Below, piece by piece: positions 44,060 to 52,061 of a DNA stretch of 64,000 nt. A program made the translations under genes and the position numbers. The notes below the pieces were generated by a model, which had not been told where the DNA came from, did no database searches, and saw nothing but the letters and a program-made list of their open reading frames with translations. Source of the stretch: Actinomycetota bacterium (lineage in GTDB: Bacteria; Actinomycetota; Acidimicrobiia; IMCC26256; PALSA-555); NCBI GenBank assembly GCA_003140175.1, contig PLJD01000023.1:194-64193 (forward strand), given 5' to 3'. Position 1 is the first letter of the stretch. Each line of letters opens with the position of its first letter.

Positions 44060-46204
44060 CTAGGACTCGACCTCCGCGGGCTCGTCCGCCTCGGCGGCGT
44101 CGGCCGTGGGCTCCTCAGTCAGGTCGACCGTCTCGTCGTCGTCGATGCCGACCGCGGCGCGGACCTTCTCGCTGATCTCCAGCATCATGTCGAGGTTGTC
44201 AGCCAAGAACTGCTTGGCGTTCTCACGCCCTTGGCCGAGCTGCTCGCCTTCGTAGGTGAACCAGGCCCCGGACTTCTTGACGATTCCGAGTTCCACCCCC
44301 ACATCGACCAACGAGCCTTCCCGGCTGATGCCCCGCCCGTACATGATGTCGAACTCGGCTTGTTTGAACGGTGCGCTGACCTTGTTCTTGACGACCTTGA
44401 CCCGGGTTCGGTTCCCGACGACCTCGGCGCCGTCCTTGATCGCTTCCACGCGGCGAATGTCGAGCCGGACCGACGAATAGAACTTCAGAGCCCGACCTCC
44501 GGGGGTCGTCTCGGGGCTGTTGTGCACGACTACGCCACCCGCGACGTAGTTGTGGCTTCCCTCGACCTCGAGATCGAAACGGTGCTTCGACCGGGTGGGG
44601 GTCTTCACGGTGATTCCCCGGATCGGGACAGGCATCAGTTCGTGACGGGGCGCCACGAACTGTGGGGTGACAGCGAACCGACTCCGGTACCGGGGCAGCA
44701 ACTTGTACTCCATCGAGGGGTGCACGAACGGCGCGATGAGGGCGTGGAGCTTGGCAGTCTCGTCCTTCGGGAACTGGAGGACGGCCTTCCCCGCCCGGTC
44801 GATCAGCTTGGGGGCGATCCCCCAGGTGTCGCGAAGATGCTCGAGCAGACGCTGTCGGGTGGTCGCTTCCATCGCCTCCACGCAGATTTCGGATCGACCG
44901 CTGCCGTCCCGGGTGCGCGCCTGGACCCCCTTGGCCCGGAGCGTGAAACATCCGTCGTCCATGTACCAGAGGGCGAGGGCGAGGGGGGTGAGCTGCTTCA
45001 GGTAGTCGTGGTTGAACACCTTCTTACCGTGGACGTAGACCGCTCGGCGCAGTTCGGCGAGCTCGGGGAGCGGCCGGGTATCGACGAAGGACGCGCCACC
45101 ATCGCGCCGGGTCGACCGATACACGCCGACGTTCTCGAGAAGTGATGCCTTCCACTCGCAGTACGCCGCCTGCTTCGCTCCATGGCCGAAGCGGAACCGG
45201 GCGCTGTTACCGGACCGAGTGGGCGAGAGTGCCCCGTCTCCCATGAGGGAACCGAGGATGACCTCCCACTGGAAAACGGATAGGCGGGCGGGCACGGCTT
45301 GGAGCACGCGGTCCCCGGGCCGAAGGTCCTGTGCCTCTCGCCAACCGCCTGGTGTCCGGATGAGGTGGTTCGCCGTAACCCCGAACCGAGTTTGGCTGGG
45401 CTTGCCCGGGTTTGCAACGGTGAACTGGAGAAACTGTTCGGTGAGTCCGTTGTCGAACCAGTTCGTCACCTTTCTCGGGACCATCGCCCCCTGGTCGGGG
45501 TCGTAGGAGAGGACCTCGACCGGCAGCCGCTGGTTCACGATCTTGCCGATCTGCTCCTGGGTCCCGTCGGCCAGCGTGATCCGGGTCTCAAATGAGCAAC
45601 ATCCGAACATAACGCCGATCTTTTCCCGGAGCTGGTTGATGAAGACGCAGATGGTGCGGGAGCGGTTGAGGTTGGCGGTGAGCTTGCGGAGCGCTTGGCT
45701 CATGAGCCGCGCTTGGAGCCCGACGTGCGTGTCGCCCATCTCGCCTTCGATCTCGGCTCGGGGGACGAGCGCGGCGACCGAGTCGATCACGACGACGTCG
45801 AGGGCGCTGGATCGGATGAGCATGTCGGCGATCTCGAGGCCTTGCTCCCCGGTGTCGGGTTGGGAGATGTAGAGCTCGTCGACGTTGACGCCGATGTTCG
45901 CGGCGTACACGGGGTCCATGGCGTGCTCGGCGTCGATGTAGGCGCATACGCCGCCGTTGCGTTGGGCTTCGGCGACGACGTGCATGGCGAGCGTCGACTT
46001 CCCGGAGGCTTCCGGGCCGAAGATCTCGACGACCCGACCGCGGGGGAGACCGCCGATGCCGAGCGCGATGTCGAGCGCGAGCGCGCCGGTGGAGATCGCC
46101 TCCACGCCGACGTGGCCGCGCTCGCCGAGGCGCATGATCGCGCCCTTGCCGTACTGCTTCTCGATCTGACCGACTGCCATCTCGAGCGCCTGCTGCCGTT
46201 CCAA
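44060..46204 (-). CDS. recA: Recombinase RecA precursor with an intein
   Basis: 714 codons. Residues 1-201 and 563-714 form a 353-residue RecA: Walker [10 protein letters not shown] at 63-71, the catalytic Glu of [18 protein letters not shown] Walker B, and the loop-2 region. The C-terminal tail is acidic as usual. The gene is split by an in-frame intein of 361 residues at M-F-G / S-P-E-T-T, the loop-2 site corresponding, as I recall, to that of the Mycobacterium leprae RecA intein, not the M. tuberculosis one. Functional RecA requires splicing. It catalyses strand exchange and triggers LexA cleavage; a perfect LexA box lies 137 bases upstream of the start. No recX follows. Confidence 0.97.
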   Translation of the reverse strand: MERQQALEMAVGQIEKQYGKGAIMRLGERGHVGVEAISTGALALDIALGIGGLPRGRVVEIFGPEASGKSTLAMHVVAEAQRNGGVCAYIDAEHAMDPVYAANIGVNVDELYISQPDTGEQGLEIADMLIRSSALDVVVIDSVAALVPRAEIEGEMGDTHVGLQARLMSQALRKLTANLNRSRTICVFINQLREKIGVMFGCCSFETRITLADGTQEQIGKIVNQRLPVEVLSYDPDQGAMVPRKVTNWFDNGLTEQFLQFTVANPGKPSQTRFGVTANHLIRTPGGWREAQDLRPGDRVLQAVPARLSVFQWEVILGSLMGDGALSPTRSGNSARFRFGHGAKQAAYCEWKASLLENVGVYRSTRRDGGASFVDTRPLPELAELRRAVYVHGKKVFNHDYLKQLTPLALALWYMDDGCFTLRAKGVQARTRDGSGRSEICVEAMEATTRQRLLEHLRDTWGIAPKLIDRAGKAVLQFPKDETAKLHALIAPFVHPSMEYKLLPRYRSRFAVTPQFVAPRHELMPVPIRGITVKTPTRSKHRFDLEVEGSHNYVAGGVVVHNSPETTPGGRALKFYSSVRLDIRRVEAIKDGAEVVGNRTRVKVVKNKVSAPFKQAEFDIMYGRGISREGSLVDVGVELGIVKKSGAWFTYEGEQLGQGRENAKQFLADNLDMMLEISEKVRAAVGIDDDETVDLTEEPTADAAEADEPAEVES
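44519..45601 (-). mobile_element. RecA intein with LAGLIDADG homing endonuclease
   Basis: The intein covers RecA precursor residues 202-562. It starts [13 protein letters not shown] (Cys1), has the block-B Thr-x-x-His in G-V-T-A-N-H, and ends V-A-G-G-V-V-V-H-N with Ser as the first C-extein residue, so all splicing residues are intact. Two dodecapeptide motifs, [11 protein letters not shown] (about intein residue 115) and [11 protein letters not shown] (about 209), keep their acidic catalytic residues, so the endonuclease may be active. Codon third positions look less GC-biased than in the exteins, suggesting a later arrival. Confidence 0.95.
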
Positions 46205-46340
46205 CGTGGTTCCTCCTGCGTTGCCGGCGATGGCCCGCCGTGCGTGGGGTGCTCAGACCTTCTACGAGGGGTGTGACACGCCTACCCCCGGGAGCGTACC
46301 GGCGTGATTACAGGCGTGTAATTCGAACCCAACCGTATTC

Positions 46341-46352
46341 GAACAGACGTTC
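46341..46352. promoter_or_regulatory. LexA box upstream of recA
   Basis: GAACAGACGTTC is a perfect GAAC-N4-GTTC match inside CGAAC...GTTCG. It lies in the 152-base gap before recA, only five bases beyond the thpR stop. It should make recA DNA-damage inducible. Confidence 0.9.
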
Positions 46353-46356
46353 GTAA

Positions 46357-46917
46357 TCAAGCATTCTCGAGCGCCAGCTGGCACCACGGCGTGTGGAGGG
46401 CCCCCTCGGGGCGAAGATCGCTGCGGACGAGGGCGACCTCGGTCACGGTCCAGGCCGGCCCGACGGGCTCGGGGCCGATGGCTTCGACGGCCCGGGTCAC
46501 CGGGCGGGGCCGGGCCGCTCGGGCCACGCTCAGGTGGGGGTGGTACCGGCGCGGCTCGGGGACGTGACCGAGCGCGGTGGTGGCGGCGGTGACCGTGGCG
46601 GCGAGGTCGGCGAGCGCCTGGTCGGGCTCGACGCCGATCCAGAGCACGGTGGCGCGGCGGGTCGACGGGAACCCTCCGGCTGCGGCGAGCTGGTGGGTGA
46701 ACGGCGCGCGGCGGGCGAGCGCCGCGCCGGCCGCGGCGGCGAGCGCCTCGGCGTCGTCGACCGTGCCGAGGAACTGGAGGGTGACGTGCCATTGCGGGCG
46801 GGGAAGCCAGCGCAGGCGAGGTTCGGTGGCTGCGATCGGCTCGAGGCGTTGGTCGATGGCGTCGAGGACCGCGGGGGGTGGGACGACGGCGAGGAAGGCG
46901 CGCTCGAGGCGCGTCAC
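46357..46917 (-). CDS. thpR: RNA 2',3'-cyclic phosphodiesterase (ThpR/LigT)
   Basis: 186 residues from the GTG at 46917, overlapping the cinA stop (GTGA). The two H-x-T/S-x motifs of the 2H phosphoesterases are W-H-V-T-L-Q-F (about residue 41) and Y-H-P-H-L-S-V-A-R (about 131). The family opens 2',3'-cyclic phosphates on RNA ends. Its place between cinA and recA is conserved in many actinobacteria and other bacteria. Confidence 0.92.
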   Translation of the reverse strand: MTRLERAFLAVVPPPAVLDAIDQRLEPIAATEPRLRWLPRPQWHVTLQFLGTVDDAEALAAAAGAALARRAPFTHQLAAAGGFPSTRRATVLWIGVEPDQALADLAATVTAATTALGHVPEPRRYHPHLSVARAARPRPVTRAVEAIGPEPVGPAWTVTEVALVRSDLRPEGALHTPWCQLALENA

Positions 46918-48158
46918 TGCATGGCGTCGAGCCGTAGGCGCAACAGGTTGAGGAGCGAGATGGTGGCGAACTGGCGGACCCGGAACCGGTCGCCGGGGAG
47001 CCGGGTCTGGACCGATTCGACGGGGAGGCCGGGGAGCGCCATCGCGAACCATACGGTGCCGATGGGCTGGCCGTCCTGGGGGGTCGGTCCGGCGACGCCG
47101 GTGGCCGAGATGCCGACGTCGGCGCCGAGCACGCGTTGGGCTCCGGTCGCCATCTCTTCGGCGCACTCGCGGCTCACGACGTGCTCGGCGGTGACGCCGA
47201 GGACGTCGCGCTTGACCTCGGTCGCGTACGACGCGAGCGAGCCGCGGAACGTCGCGCTCGCTCCGGGGACGTCGGCGATCCGGGCGCCGACCAGCCCGCC
47301 GGTGAGCGATTCGGCGATGCCGAGCGTCCAGCCGCGGGCGTGGAGGCGCGTGAGCACTGCGTGCTCCATCGTCTCGTCGTCGATGCCGAACACCAGGTCG
47401 CCCAGCACGCCGCGCAAGGCGCGCTCTTCGGTCTCGATCAGCTCGCGAGCTTCTTCCTCGGTCTGGCCTTTGGCGGTGACGCGTACGTAGAGGCCTTCGA
47501 TCCCGCGGGCGAGGAACGCGATCGTCGGGTTGGTCTGCGCGTCGACCCGGTCGGCGATCATCTCGGCGAGTCCGGATTCCGAGGTGCCCCAGGTCTTCAA
47601 GGAGCGCGACAGGATGACGGCCCGTTCCCCTGACCGTTCGAGCAGGTCGGGCAGGACATGGTCGGTCACCATTTGCTGCATCTCGTAGGGGACGCCGGGG
47701 ACCGCGTAGACCACTCGGGTGGCGCCGTCGATGGTCACCTCACACTGCAGTCCGGGGGCGGTGCCGATCGGGTTGGGGATCACGTCGCCGCCGACGGGAA
47801 CGTCGGCTTGGCGCAGGTTGTTGGCGGGCATGTCGCGTCCCCGGGTGCCGAAGAGCGAGGCGATGTGCTCGATGAGCTCGGGGCGGCGCTCGAGCGTCGT
47901 GCCCATCACTTGCGCGATCGCGTCGCGGGTGACGTCGTCGGGGGTGGGTCCGAGCCCGCCGCAGACGATGACTGCGTCGGCGCCGCGCAGCAGGTCACGT
48001 AACGCGGTGACCATGCGGGGGAGGTTGTCGCCGACCTTGCGGTGGTCGAAGGTGTCGATGCCGGCGGTGGCGAGCTGCTCTCCGATCCAGGCGCTGTTCG
48101 TGTCGACGATCTGGCCGAGGAGCAGCTCGGTGCCGATCGCGAGGACGTCACATCTCAC
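46914..48158 (-). CDS. cinA: CinA: competence/damage-inducible protein with nicotinamide-nucleotide amidase domain
   Basis: 414 residues, two domains. The N-terminal MoCF-like domain (ADP-ribose pyrophosphatase in relatives) starts M-R-C-D-V-L-A-I-G-T-E-L-L-L-G-Q-I-V-D-T-N-S and has C-G-G-L-G-P-T-P-D-D. The C-terminal PncC domain has A-E-S-L-T-G-G-L-V-G-A-R, G-S-L-A-S-Y-A and G-I-S-A-T-G-V-A-G-P. It deamidates nicotinamide mononucleotide in NAD salvage. The gene lies 29 bases after pgsA and overlaps thpR. Confidence 0.95.
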   Translation of the reverse strand: MRCDVLAIGTELLLGQIVDTNSAWIGEQLATAGIDTFDHRKVGDNLPRMVTALRDLLRGADAVIVCGGLGPTPDDVTRDAIAQVMGTTLERRPELIEHIASLFGTRGRDMPANNLRQADVPVGGDVIPNPIGTAPGLQCEVTIDGATRVVYAVPGVPYEMQQMVTDHVLPDLLERSGERAVILSRSLKTWGTSESGLAEMIADRVDAQTNPTIAFLARGIEGLYVRVTAKGQTEEEARELIETEERALRGVLGDLVFGIDDETMEHAVLTRLHARGWTLGIAESLTGGLVGARIADVPGASATFRGSLASYATEVKRDVLGVTAEHVVSRECAEEMATGAQRVLGADVGISATGVAGPTPQDGQPIGTVWFAMALPGLPVESVQTRLPGDRFRVRQFATISLLNLLRLRLDAMQ

Positions 48159-48187
48159 GGCTGGCGCTCACTCCCCGCGGTTGGTGG

Positions 48188-48811
48188 TCACTGGGGGCGG
48201 GGGGCGGGGTGGAGCACGTCGGTGGAGGGTGTCGGTGTGCCCCGCCGGGCAGCGAGGACGAGGTCGACTGCGGAGACGAGCGAGAACACCACCGAGGCCC
48301 ACAGCGCGATGTTCGCGACGGTGTGCAGGTGCTCGGTCGGCGGGAACAGCACGAAGGCCACGGCGAGGAACTGCACGTTGGCTTTCCATTTTCCGAGCCG
48401 GCGGGCTGGGACGGACACGCCGCGCCGACCGGCCAGAGCTCGCCACGCCGAGACGCTGACCTCTCGGGCGACGATGATGAGGACCGGCAGCCACGCGTAG
48501 TCGCCTCGGATCGCAAGCGCGACGAGCCCGCCGGTGACGAGGAGCTTGTCGGCGAGCGGGTCGAGGAAGGCGCCGGAGCGGGTGGTGCCGTCGCGTCGCG
48601 CGAGCCAGCCGTCGAGCCAGTCGGTGATCCAGAGCACGAGCCAGCCGGCAAACGTCCCCCAGTTGCTGTGGCCGTGGTGCTGGTCGAGGATCCAGGCCAG
48701 GACGGGCACGGCGAAGAGCAGCCGGACGAAGGTCACGGCGTTGGCGGGGGTCTTGATGGCGGTCTCGCCGAAGCGGCGGGCGCGCTCGGCGGGAGTCGGC
48801 GCGTCGGTCAC
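48188..48811 (-). CDS. pgsA: CDP-diacylglycerol-glycerol-3-phosphate 3-phosphatidyltransferase
   Basis: 207 residues from the GTG at 48811 (GTGA overlap with the rimO stop). The CDP-alcohol phosphotransferase motif D-x2-D-G-x2-A-R-x8-G-x3-D-x3-D is present: D-W-L-D-G-W-L-A-R...G-A-F-L-D-P-L-A-D-K. The N-terminal N-A-V-T-F-V-R-L-L and five to six TM helices are typical. It makes phosphatidylglycerophosphate in the inner membrane, the first step to phosphatidylglycerol and cardiolipin. The rimO-pgsA-cinA order is widespread. Confidence 0.94.
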   Translation of the reverse strand: MTDAPTPAERARRFGETAIKTPANAVTFVRLLFAVPVLAWILDQHHGHSNWGTFAGWLVLWITDWLDGWLARRDGTTRSGAFLDPLADKLLVTGGLVALAIRGDYAWLPVLIIVAREVSVSAWRALAGRRGVSVPARRLGKWKANVQFLAVAFVLFPPTEHLHTVANIALWASVVFSLVSAVDLVLAARRGTPTPSTDVLHPAPRPQ

Positions 48812-50127
48812 GCCAACACCTCGATCGGTTCGGCGACGAGGTCCGTGCCGAGCGCTTCCGTGGCTTTCGCTCGAACGATGACGCCGGGCCGGGCGCTGGC
48901 TCCGACGAGGCGGATGGTGCCGTCGATCTCGGGTGCTTCGCGGTGGGTGCGTCCGACCAGCTCGCCGGTGTCGGGGTCGACGCCGTCGACGAGCACGGCG
49001 AGTTCGGCGCCCACGAGCTGGTCGCGGCCCGCAGCGGTGATGGGCGCTTGGACCTCGTCGCATTCGGCGAGCCATTCGCGGACGACGGTGTCGGGCACGC
49101 GGCCGTCCATCGTGGCGGCGGGCGTGCCGGTCTCGGGCGAGTAGGCGAAGAACCCGGCCCAGTCGAGGTGCGCGGCGGCGAGGAAGTCGAGGAGCTGCTC
49201 GTGGGCGGCTTCGGTTTCGCCGGGGAACCCGACGATGAACGACGACCGGAACGCGGCGTCGGGTTCGCGGTCTCGGATGCCGTCGATGATGGAGAGGAAC
49301 CGCTCACCGCTGCCCCACCGGGCCATGCGGGCGAGCAGCGCTCGGTCGGCGTGCTGGAGGGAGAGGTCGAAGTACGGCACGACGCTGGCGGTGTCGAGCA
49401 TGGTGTCGACGAGCGGGCCGCGCACCTCGCTCGGGTAGAGATAGAGGAGCCGGAGGCGGCGGAGACCGAGGGGCGTCAGCTCCCGGTCCAGGCGGGCGAC
49501 GAGCGGGGCGAGTGATCCGGGCTCCCCGATGTCGCGTCCGTACCAGGCCAGGTCCTGAGCCACGAGGACGAGCTCGGCGGCGCCGGCTTCGACCAGGCCC
49601 CGGCACTCGGTGAGGAGCGCGTCGGGGTGTCGGGAGCGCTGCGCACCGCGAAACGACGGGATGGCGCAGAAGCGACAGGCCCGGTCGCAGCCCTCGGCGA
49701 CCTTGACGTACGCCCAGGGTGCGAGCGGCGCGGCTCGGGGCAGCTCGAGGAGGTCCCGGACCCCGCGGGGGCGGCGGCGGGGTCCGTCGACGGCCACCGA
49801 GGCGAGGTCCGCCTCCCCCGCGAAGCCGACGACCGCGTCGACCTCGGGCAGCGCGGCGGCGAGCTCGTCCCCGGCTCGTTCGGCGAGACAGCCGGTGACG
49901 ACGAGACGGGCCCCGGGCGCCCGGGCGTCGGCGAGCGAGAGGATGGTGTCGATCGATTCGCGACGGGCGGCGTCGATGAACGCGCACGTGTTGACGACCA
50001 CCAGGTCAGCCTGGTCGGGTCCGGCGGCGGGCTCGAGTCCGTCGTCGAGCAGTGAGGCCCGCACCTTGTCGGAATCGACGGCGTTCTTCGGGCAGCCGAG
50101 CGTTTCGACCCAAAATCGCTCTGCCAC
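48808..50127 (-). CDS. rimO: Ribosomal protein S12 methylthiotransferase
   Basis: 439 residues from the GTG at 50127; the frame is open far upstream, but only this start gives the family N-terminus F-W-V-E-T-L-G-C-P-K-N-A-V-D-S-D. MTTase cysteines are in L-G-C-P-K-N, N-T-C-A-F-I and T-G-C-L-A-E; the radical-SAM cluster is C-D-R-A-C-R-F-C; a TRAM domain ends the protein. It methylthiolates an aspartate of ribosomal protein S12. It starts an operon with pgsA, cinA and thpR. Confidence 0.95.
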   Translation of the reverse strand: MAERFWVETLGCPKNAVDSDKVRASLLDDGLEPAAGPDQADLVVVNTCAFIDAARRESIDTILSLADARAPGARLVVTGCLAERAGDELAAALPEVDAVVGFAGEADLASVAVDGPRRRPRGVRDLLELPRAAPLAPWAYVKVAEGCDRACRFCAIPSFRGAQRSRHPDALLTECRGLVEAGAAELVLVAQDLAWYGRDIGEPGSLAPLVARLDRELTPLGLRRLRLLYLYPSEVRGPLVDTMLDTASVVPYFDLSLQHADRALLARMARWGSGERFLSIIDGIRDREPDAAFRSSFIVGFPGETEAAHEQLLDFLAAAHLDWAGFFAYSPETGTPAATMDGRVPDTVVREWLAECDEVQAPITAAGRDQLVGAELAVLVDGVDPDTGELVGRTHREAPEIDGTIRLVGASARPGVIVRAKATEALGTDLVAEPIEVLA

Positions 50128-50145
50128 ACCAGCGATGCTACCGGC

Positions 50146-50616
50146 GTGCGACACTTCGCCTCGGTGGCTGCGACCCGGTGGTGTCCCTCGTGCGGTGAGA
50201 ACTACGAGGCGGGGGCTGAGTCGTGCCCCGCGTGCGGGGCGGCGTTGGTCCTCCGTCCACCCCACGATGGTGGCGACCCGGGTGCCCTCGGCGCGGCGGA
50301 TCTCGTGTCGCTGGGGACGTGGCCTCGCCTCACCGCGCAGATCCTTCGAGCCCGGTTGGAGACCGCGGGGATCAGCGTCTTCGCCCAGTGGGCCGACCCG
50401 CTCGACGGGCCCCGCGCGACCCTGGTCGTACTGGCCGACCAGGCCGAGTTTGCGGGCGCGGTCGTCCACGAGATCGACGTCGACGATGAGGTGCCTGACA
50501 CCTCGCCGGTGGCCTACGTGGCCCGGATCGAGGAGCATCTTTCGGTGGTCGCCGAGCTGCTCGACGAGCTGCGAACCCAGCTCGACGAGGGCGAGGGTCC
50601 CGACGACTCGGCGTAG
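50146..50616 (+). CDS. Zinc-ribbon protein with a DUF2007-like domain
   Basis: 156 residues, GTG start, divergent from rimO with only 18 bases between. Residues 12-33 form a zinc ribbon (W-C-P-S-C-G...S-C-P-A-C-G). After a linker, a DUF2007-like signal-transducing domain follows: L-G-T-W-P-R-L-T-A-Q-I-L-R-A-R-L-E-T-A-G-I-S-V-F-A-Q-W-A-D...L-V-V-L-A-D-Q-A-E-F-A-G-A. A helical acidic tail ends the protein. The function is unknown. Confidence 0.75.
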   Translation: MRHFASVAATRWCPSCGENYEAGAESCPACGAALVLRPPHDGGDPGALGAADLVSLGTWPRLTAQILRARLETAGISVFAQWADPLDGPRATLVVLADQAEFAGAVVHEIDVDDEVPDTSPVAYVARIEEHLSVVAELLDELRTQLDEGEGPDDSA

Positions 50617-50695
50617 CGGTTCGGGTTCGTGGCTCGTCGGCTCCTGTGGTCCACCGTGGCGCGCGGCCACGGTCCCCGGCCGGGGCGGCGCCGGC

Positions 50696-51292
50696 TCAGG
50701 CTGCGCCCGCCACGCGGCGCAGCGCGCCTTCCACGAGCAGGATCAGCGTCTCTTGCACGTGGGTGCGGCGCCGGGCGTCGCAGAGCACTACGGGCACGTT
50801 GGCGGGCACGGCGAGCGCCTCGCGGACGTCTCGAGGATGGTGGGTCGCGACTCCGTCGAAGAGGTTGACGGCGACGACGAACGGCAACCCGAGGTGCTCG
50901 AAGTAGTCAACGGCCGCGAAGCATTCCTGGAGCCGGCGGGTGTCGACGAGGACGACGGCCCCGACGGCGCCCCGCACGAGTTCGTCCCAGAGGAACCAGA
51001 AGCGGTCCTGACCTGGGGTTCCGAACAGGTAGAGGGCCATGTCGGTGTCGATGGTGATCCGCCCGAAGTCCATGGCCACCGTCGTGCCCCGCTTGGCGCC
51101 GCCGAGCGGGCCGGCGTGGTCGACGCCGAGGCTTTCGACGGTCATCTCGGCCTCGGTCCGGAGCGGCTCGATCTCGGAGATGGAACCGACGAAGGTGGTC
51201 TTGCCCACCGCGAATCCGCCCGCGATGACGATCTTCATGGTCGTGGGCGCGGCGGCGGGCCGGGCCCGCTGGTCAAAGAGCACGGATGCCAT
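50696..51292 (-). CDS. cvnD: Conservon GTPase CvnD
   Basis: 198 residues. A small Ras/MglA-like GTPase: G1 G-G-F-A-V-G-K-T-T-F at about 25-34, G3-like F-G-T-P-G-Q-D-R-F (with Pro-Gly-Gln), and a divergent N-L-F-D G4. The N-terminus M-A-S-V-L-F-D-Q-R is conserved among CvnD proteins. It overlaps cvnC by 20 bases and is the last gene of a CvnA-B-C-D set that acts at the membrane somewhat like a eukaryotic G-protein-coupled system; in Streptomyces such sets affect development and secondary metabolism. Confidence 0.92.
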   Translation of the reverse strand: MASVLFDQRARPAAAPTTMKIVIAGGFAVGKTTFVGSISEIEPLRTEAEMTVESLGVDHAGPLGGAKRGTTVAMDFGRITIDTDMALYLFGTPGQDRFWFLWDELVRGAVGAVVLVDTRRLQECFAAVDYFEHLGLPFVVAVNLFDGVATHHPRDVREALAVPANVPVVLCDARRRTHVQETLILLVEGALRRVAGAA

Positions 51293-51632
51293 CGAGCAGC
51301 CTCTCGAGGAGCCCGGCGTCGGTTGCGGCGGCGGGGGTCGGCGGGTTCACGGTCACGGCACCGAGGGTGCCGAGGTCGTCGACGAGGACGCGCACGACCC
51401 CGACCGGGATGGTGAGTCGGCCGGCGAGCTCGGCGATCGAGGTGGGGGCGTCGCAGAGCTCGAGGATGCGGCTGGACTCGGGGGTTTGGGGGTCGAGGTG
51501 GGAGTCGGTGGTGGTCGTGCGCACCGTGGTGTCGAGGGCGAGGATGGGCCCGACCGGTCTCGTGCGGCCGCCAGTGAGGACGTAGGGCCGCACGACGCGG
51601 GGAAGCCGGGGCGCGGGTCCGCGGGTGGCCAC
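51273..51632 (-). CDS. cvnC: Conservon protein CvnC (DUF742, winged-helix-like)
   Basis: 119 residues. The DUF742 signature R-P-Y-V-L-T-G-G-R-T-R-P is at 15-26 and a winged-helix-like region S-I-A-E-L-A-G-R-L-T-I-P-V-G-V-V-R-V-L-V-D-D-L follows. It lies six bases after cvnB and overlaps cvnD. The protein is thought to associate with the kinase-like CvnA and the GTPase. Confidence 0.92.
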   Translation of the reverse strand: MATRGPAPRLPRVVRPYVLTGGRTRPVGPILALDTTVRTTTTDSHLDPQTPESSRILELCDAPTSIAELAGRLTIPVGVVRVLVDDLGTLGAVTVNPPTPAAATDAGLLERLLDGIRAL

Positions 51633-51638
51633 GACGCG

Positions 51639-52061
51639 CTACTGCGGGAGCGTCGTTTGGAGCTCCGCCACGACCGGCGGGGTCAGCGCGTCGGCGCAGC
51701 GCTCGACGAGGACGGCCATCTCGTAGCCGACGAGTCCGGCGTCGCAGGGTCGGCTGGCGGTGACTGCGAGCGCGGAGGTCTCGCTCACGCTCATCACGAA
51801 CAAGATGGCGTGTTCGAACTCGACGATGGTCTCGTGGACCGCTCCGCCGCGCAGGGGGCCGGCGGCGCCCCGGGCGATGCTCTGGATGCCGGCCGCGACG
51901 GCCGAGAGCCGGTCGGCGGCAACCCGGTCGAGCCCGTCGGACATGGCGATGAGGAGTCCGTCGGAGGAGACGACGGCCGCCTGGGTGACCCCCGGGACGC
52001 CGGCGACGAAGTTCGACACCAGCCAGTTCAGGTTGCGTGCCTCGGCGCTCAGGCGGATCAC
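51639..52061 (-). CDS. cvnB: Conservon roadblock/LC7 protein CvnB
   Basis: 140 residues. The roadblock fold is plain: N-W-L-V-S-N-F-V-A-G-V-P-G-V-T-Q-A-A-V-V-S-S-D-G-L-L-I-A-M-S, then I-V-E-F-E-H-A-I-L-F-V-M-S-V. Such proteins act as partners of MglA-like GTPases, here CvnD. The GTG start overlaps the cvnA stop (GTGA), so the set is translated as a unit. Confidence 0.92.
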   Translation of the reverse strand: MIRLSAEARNLNWLVSNFVAGVPGVTQAAVVSSDGLLIAMSDGLDRVAADRLSAVAAGIQSIARGAAGPLRGGAVHETIVEFEHAILFVMSVSETSALAVTASRPCDAGLVGYEMAVLVERCADALTPPVVAELQTTLPQ

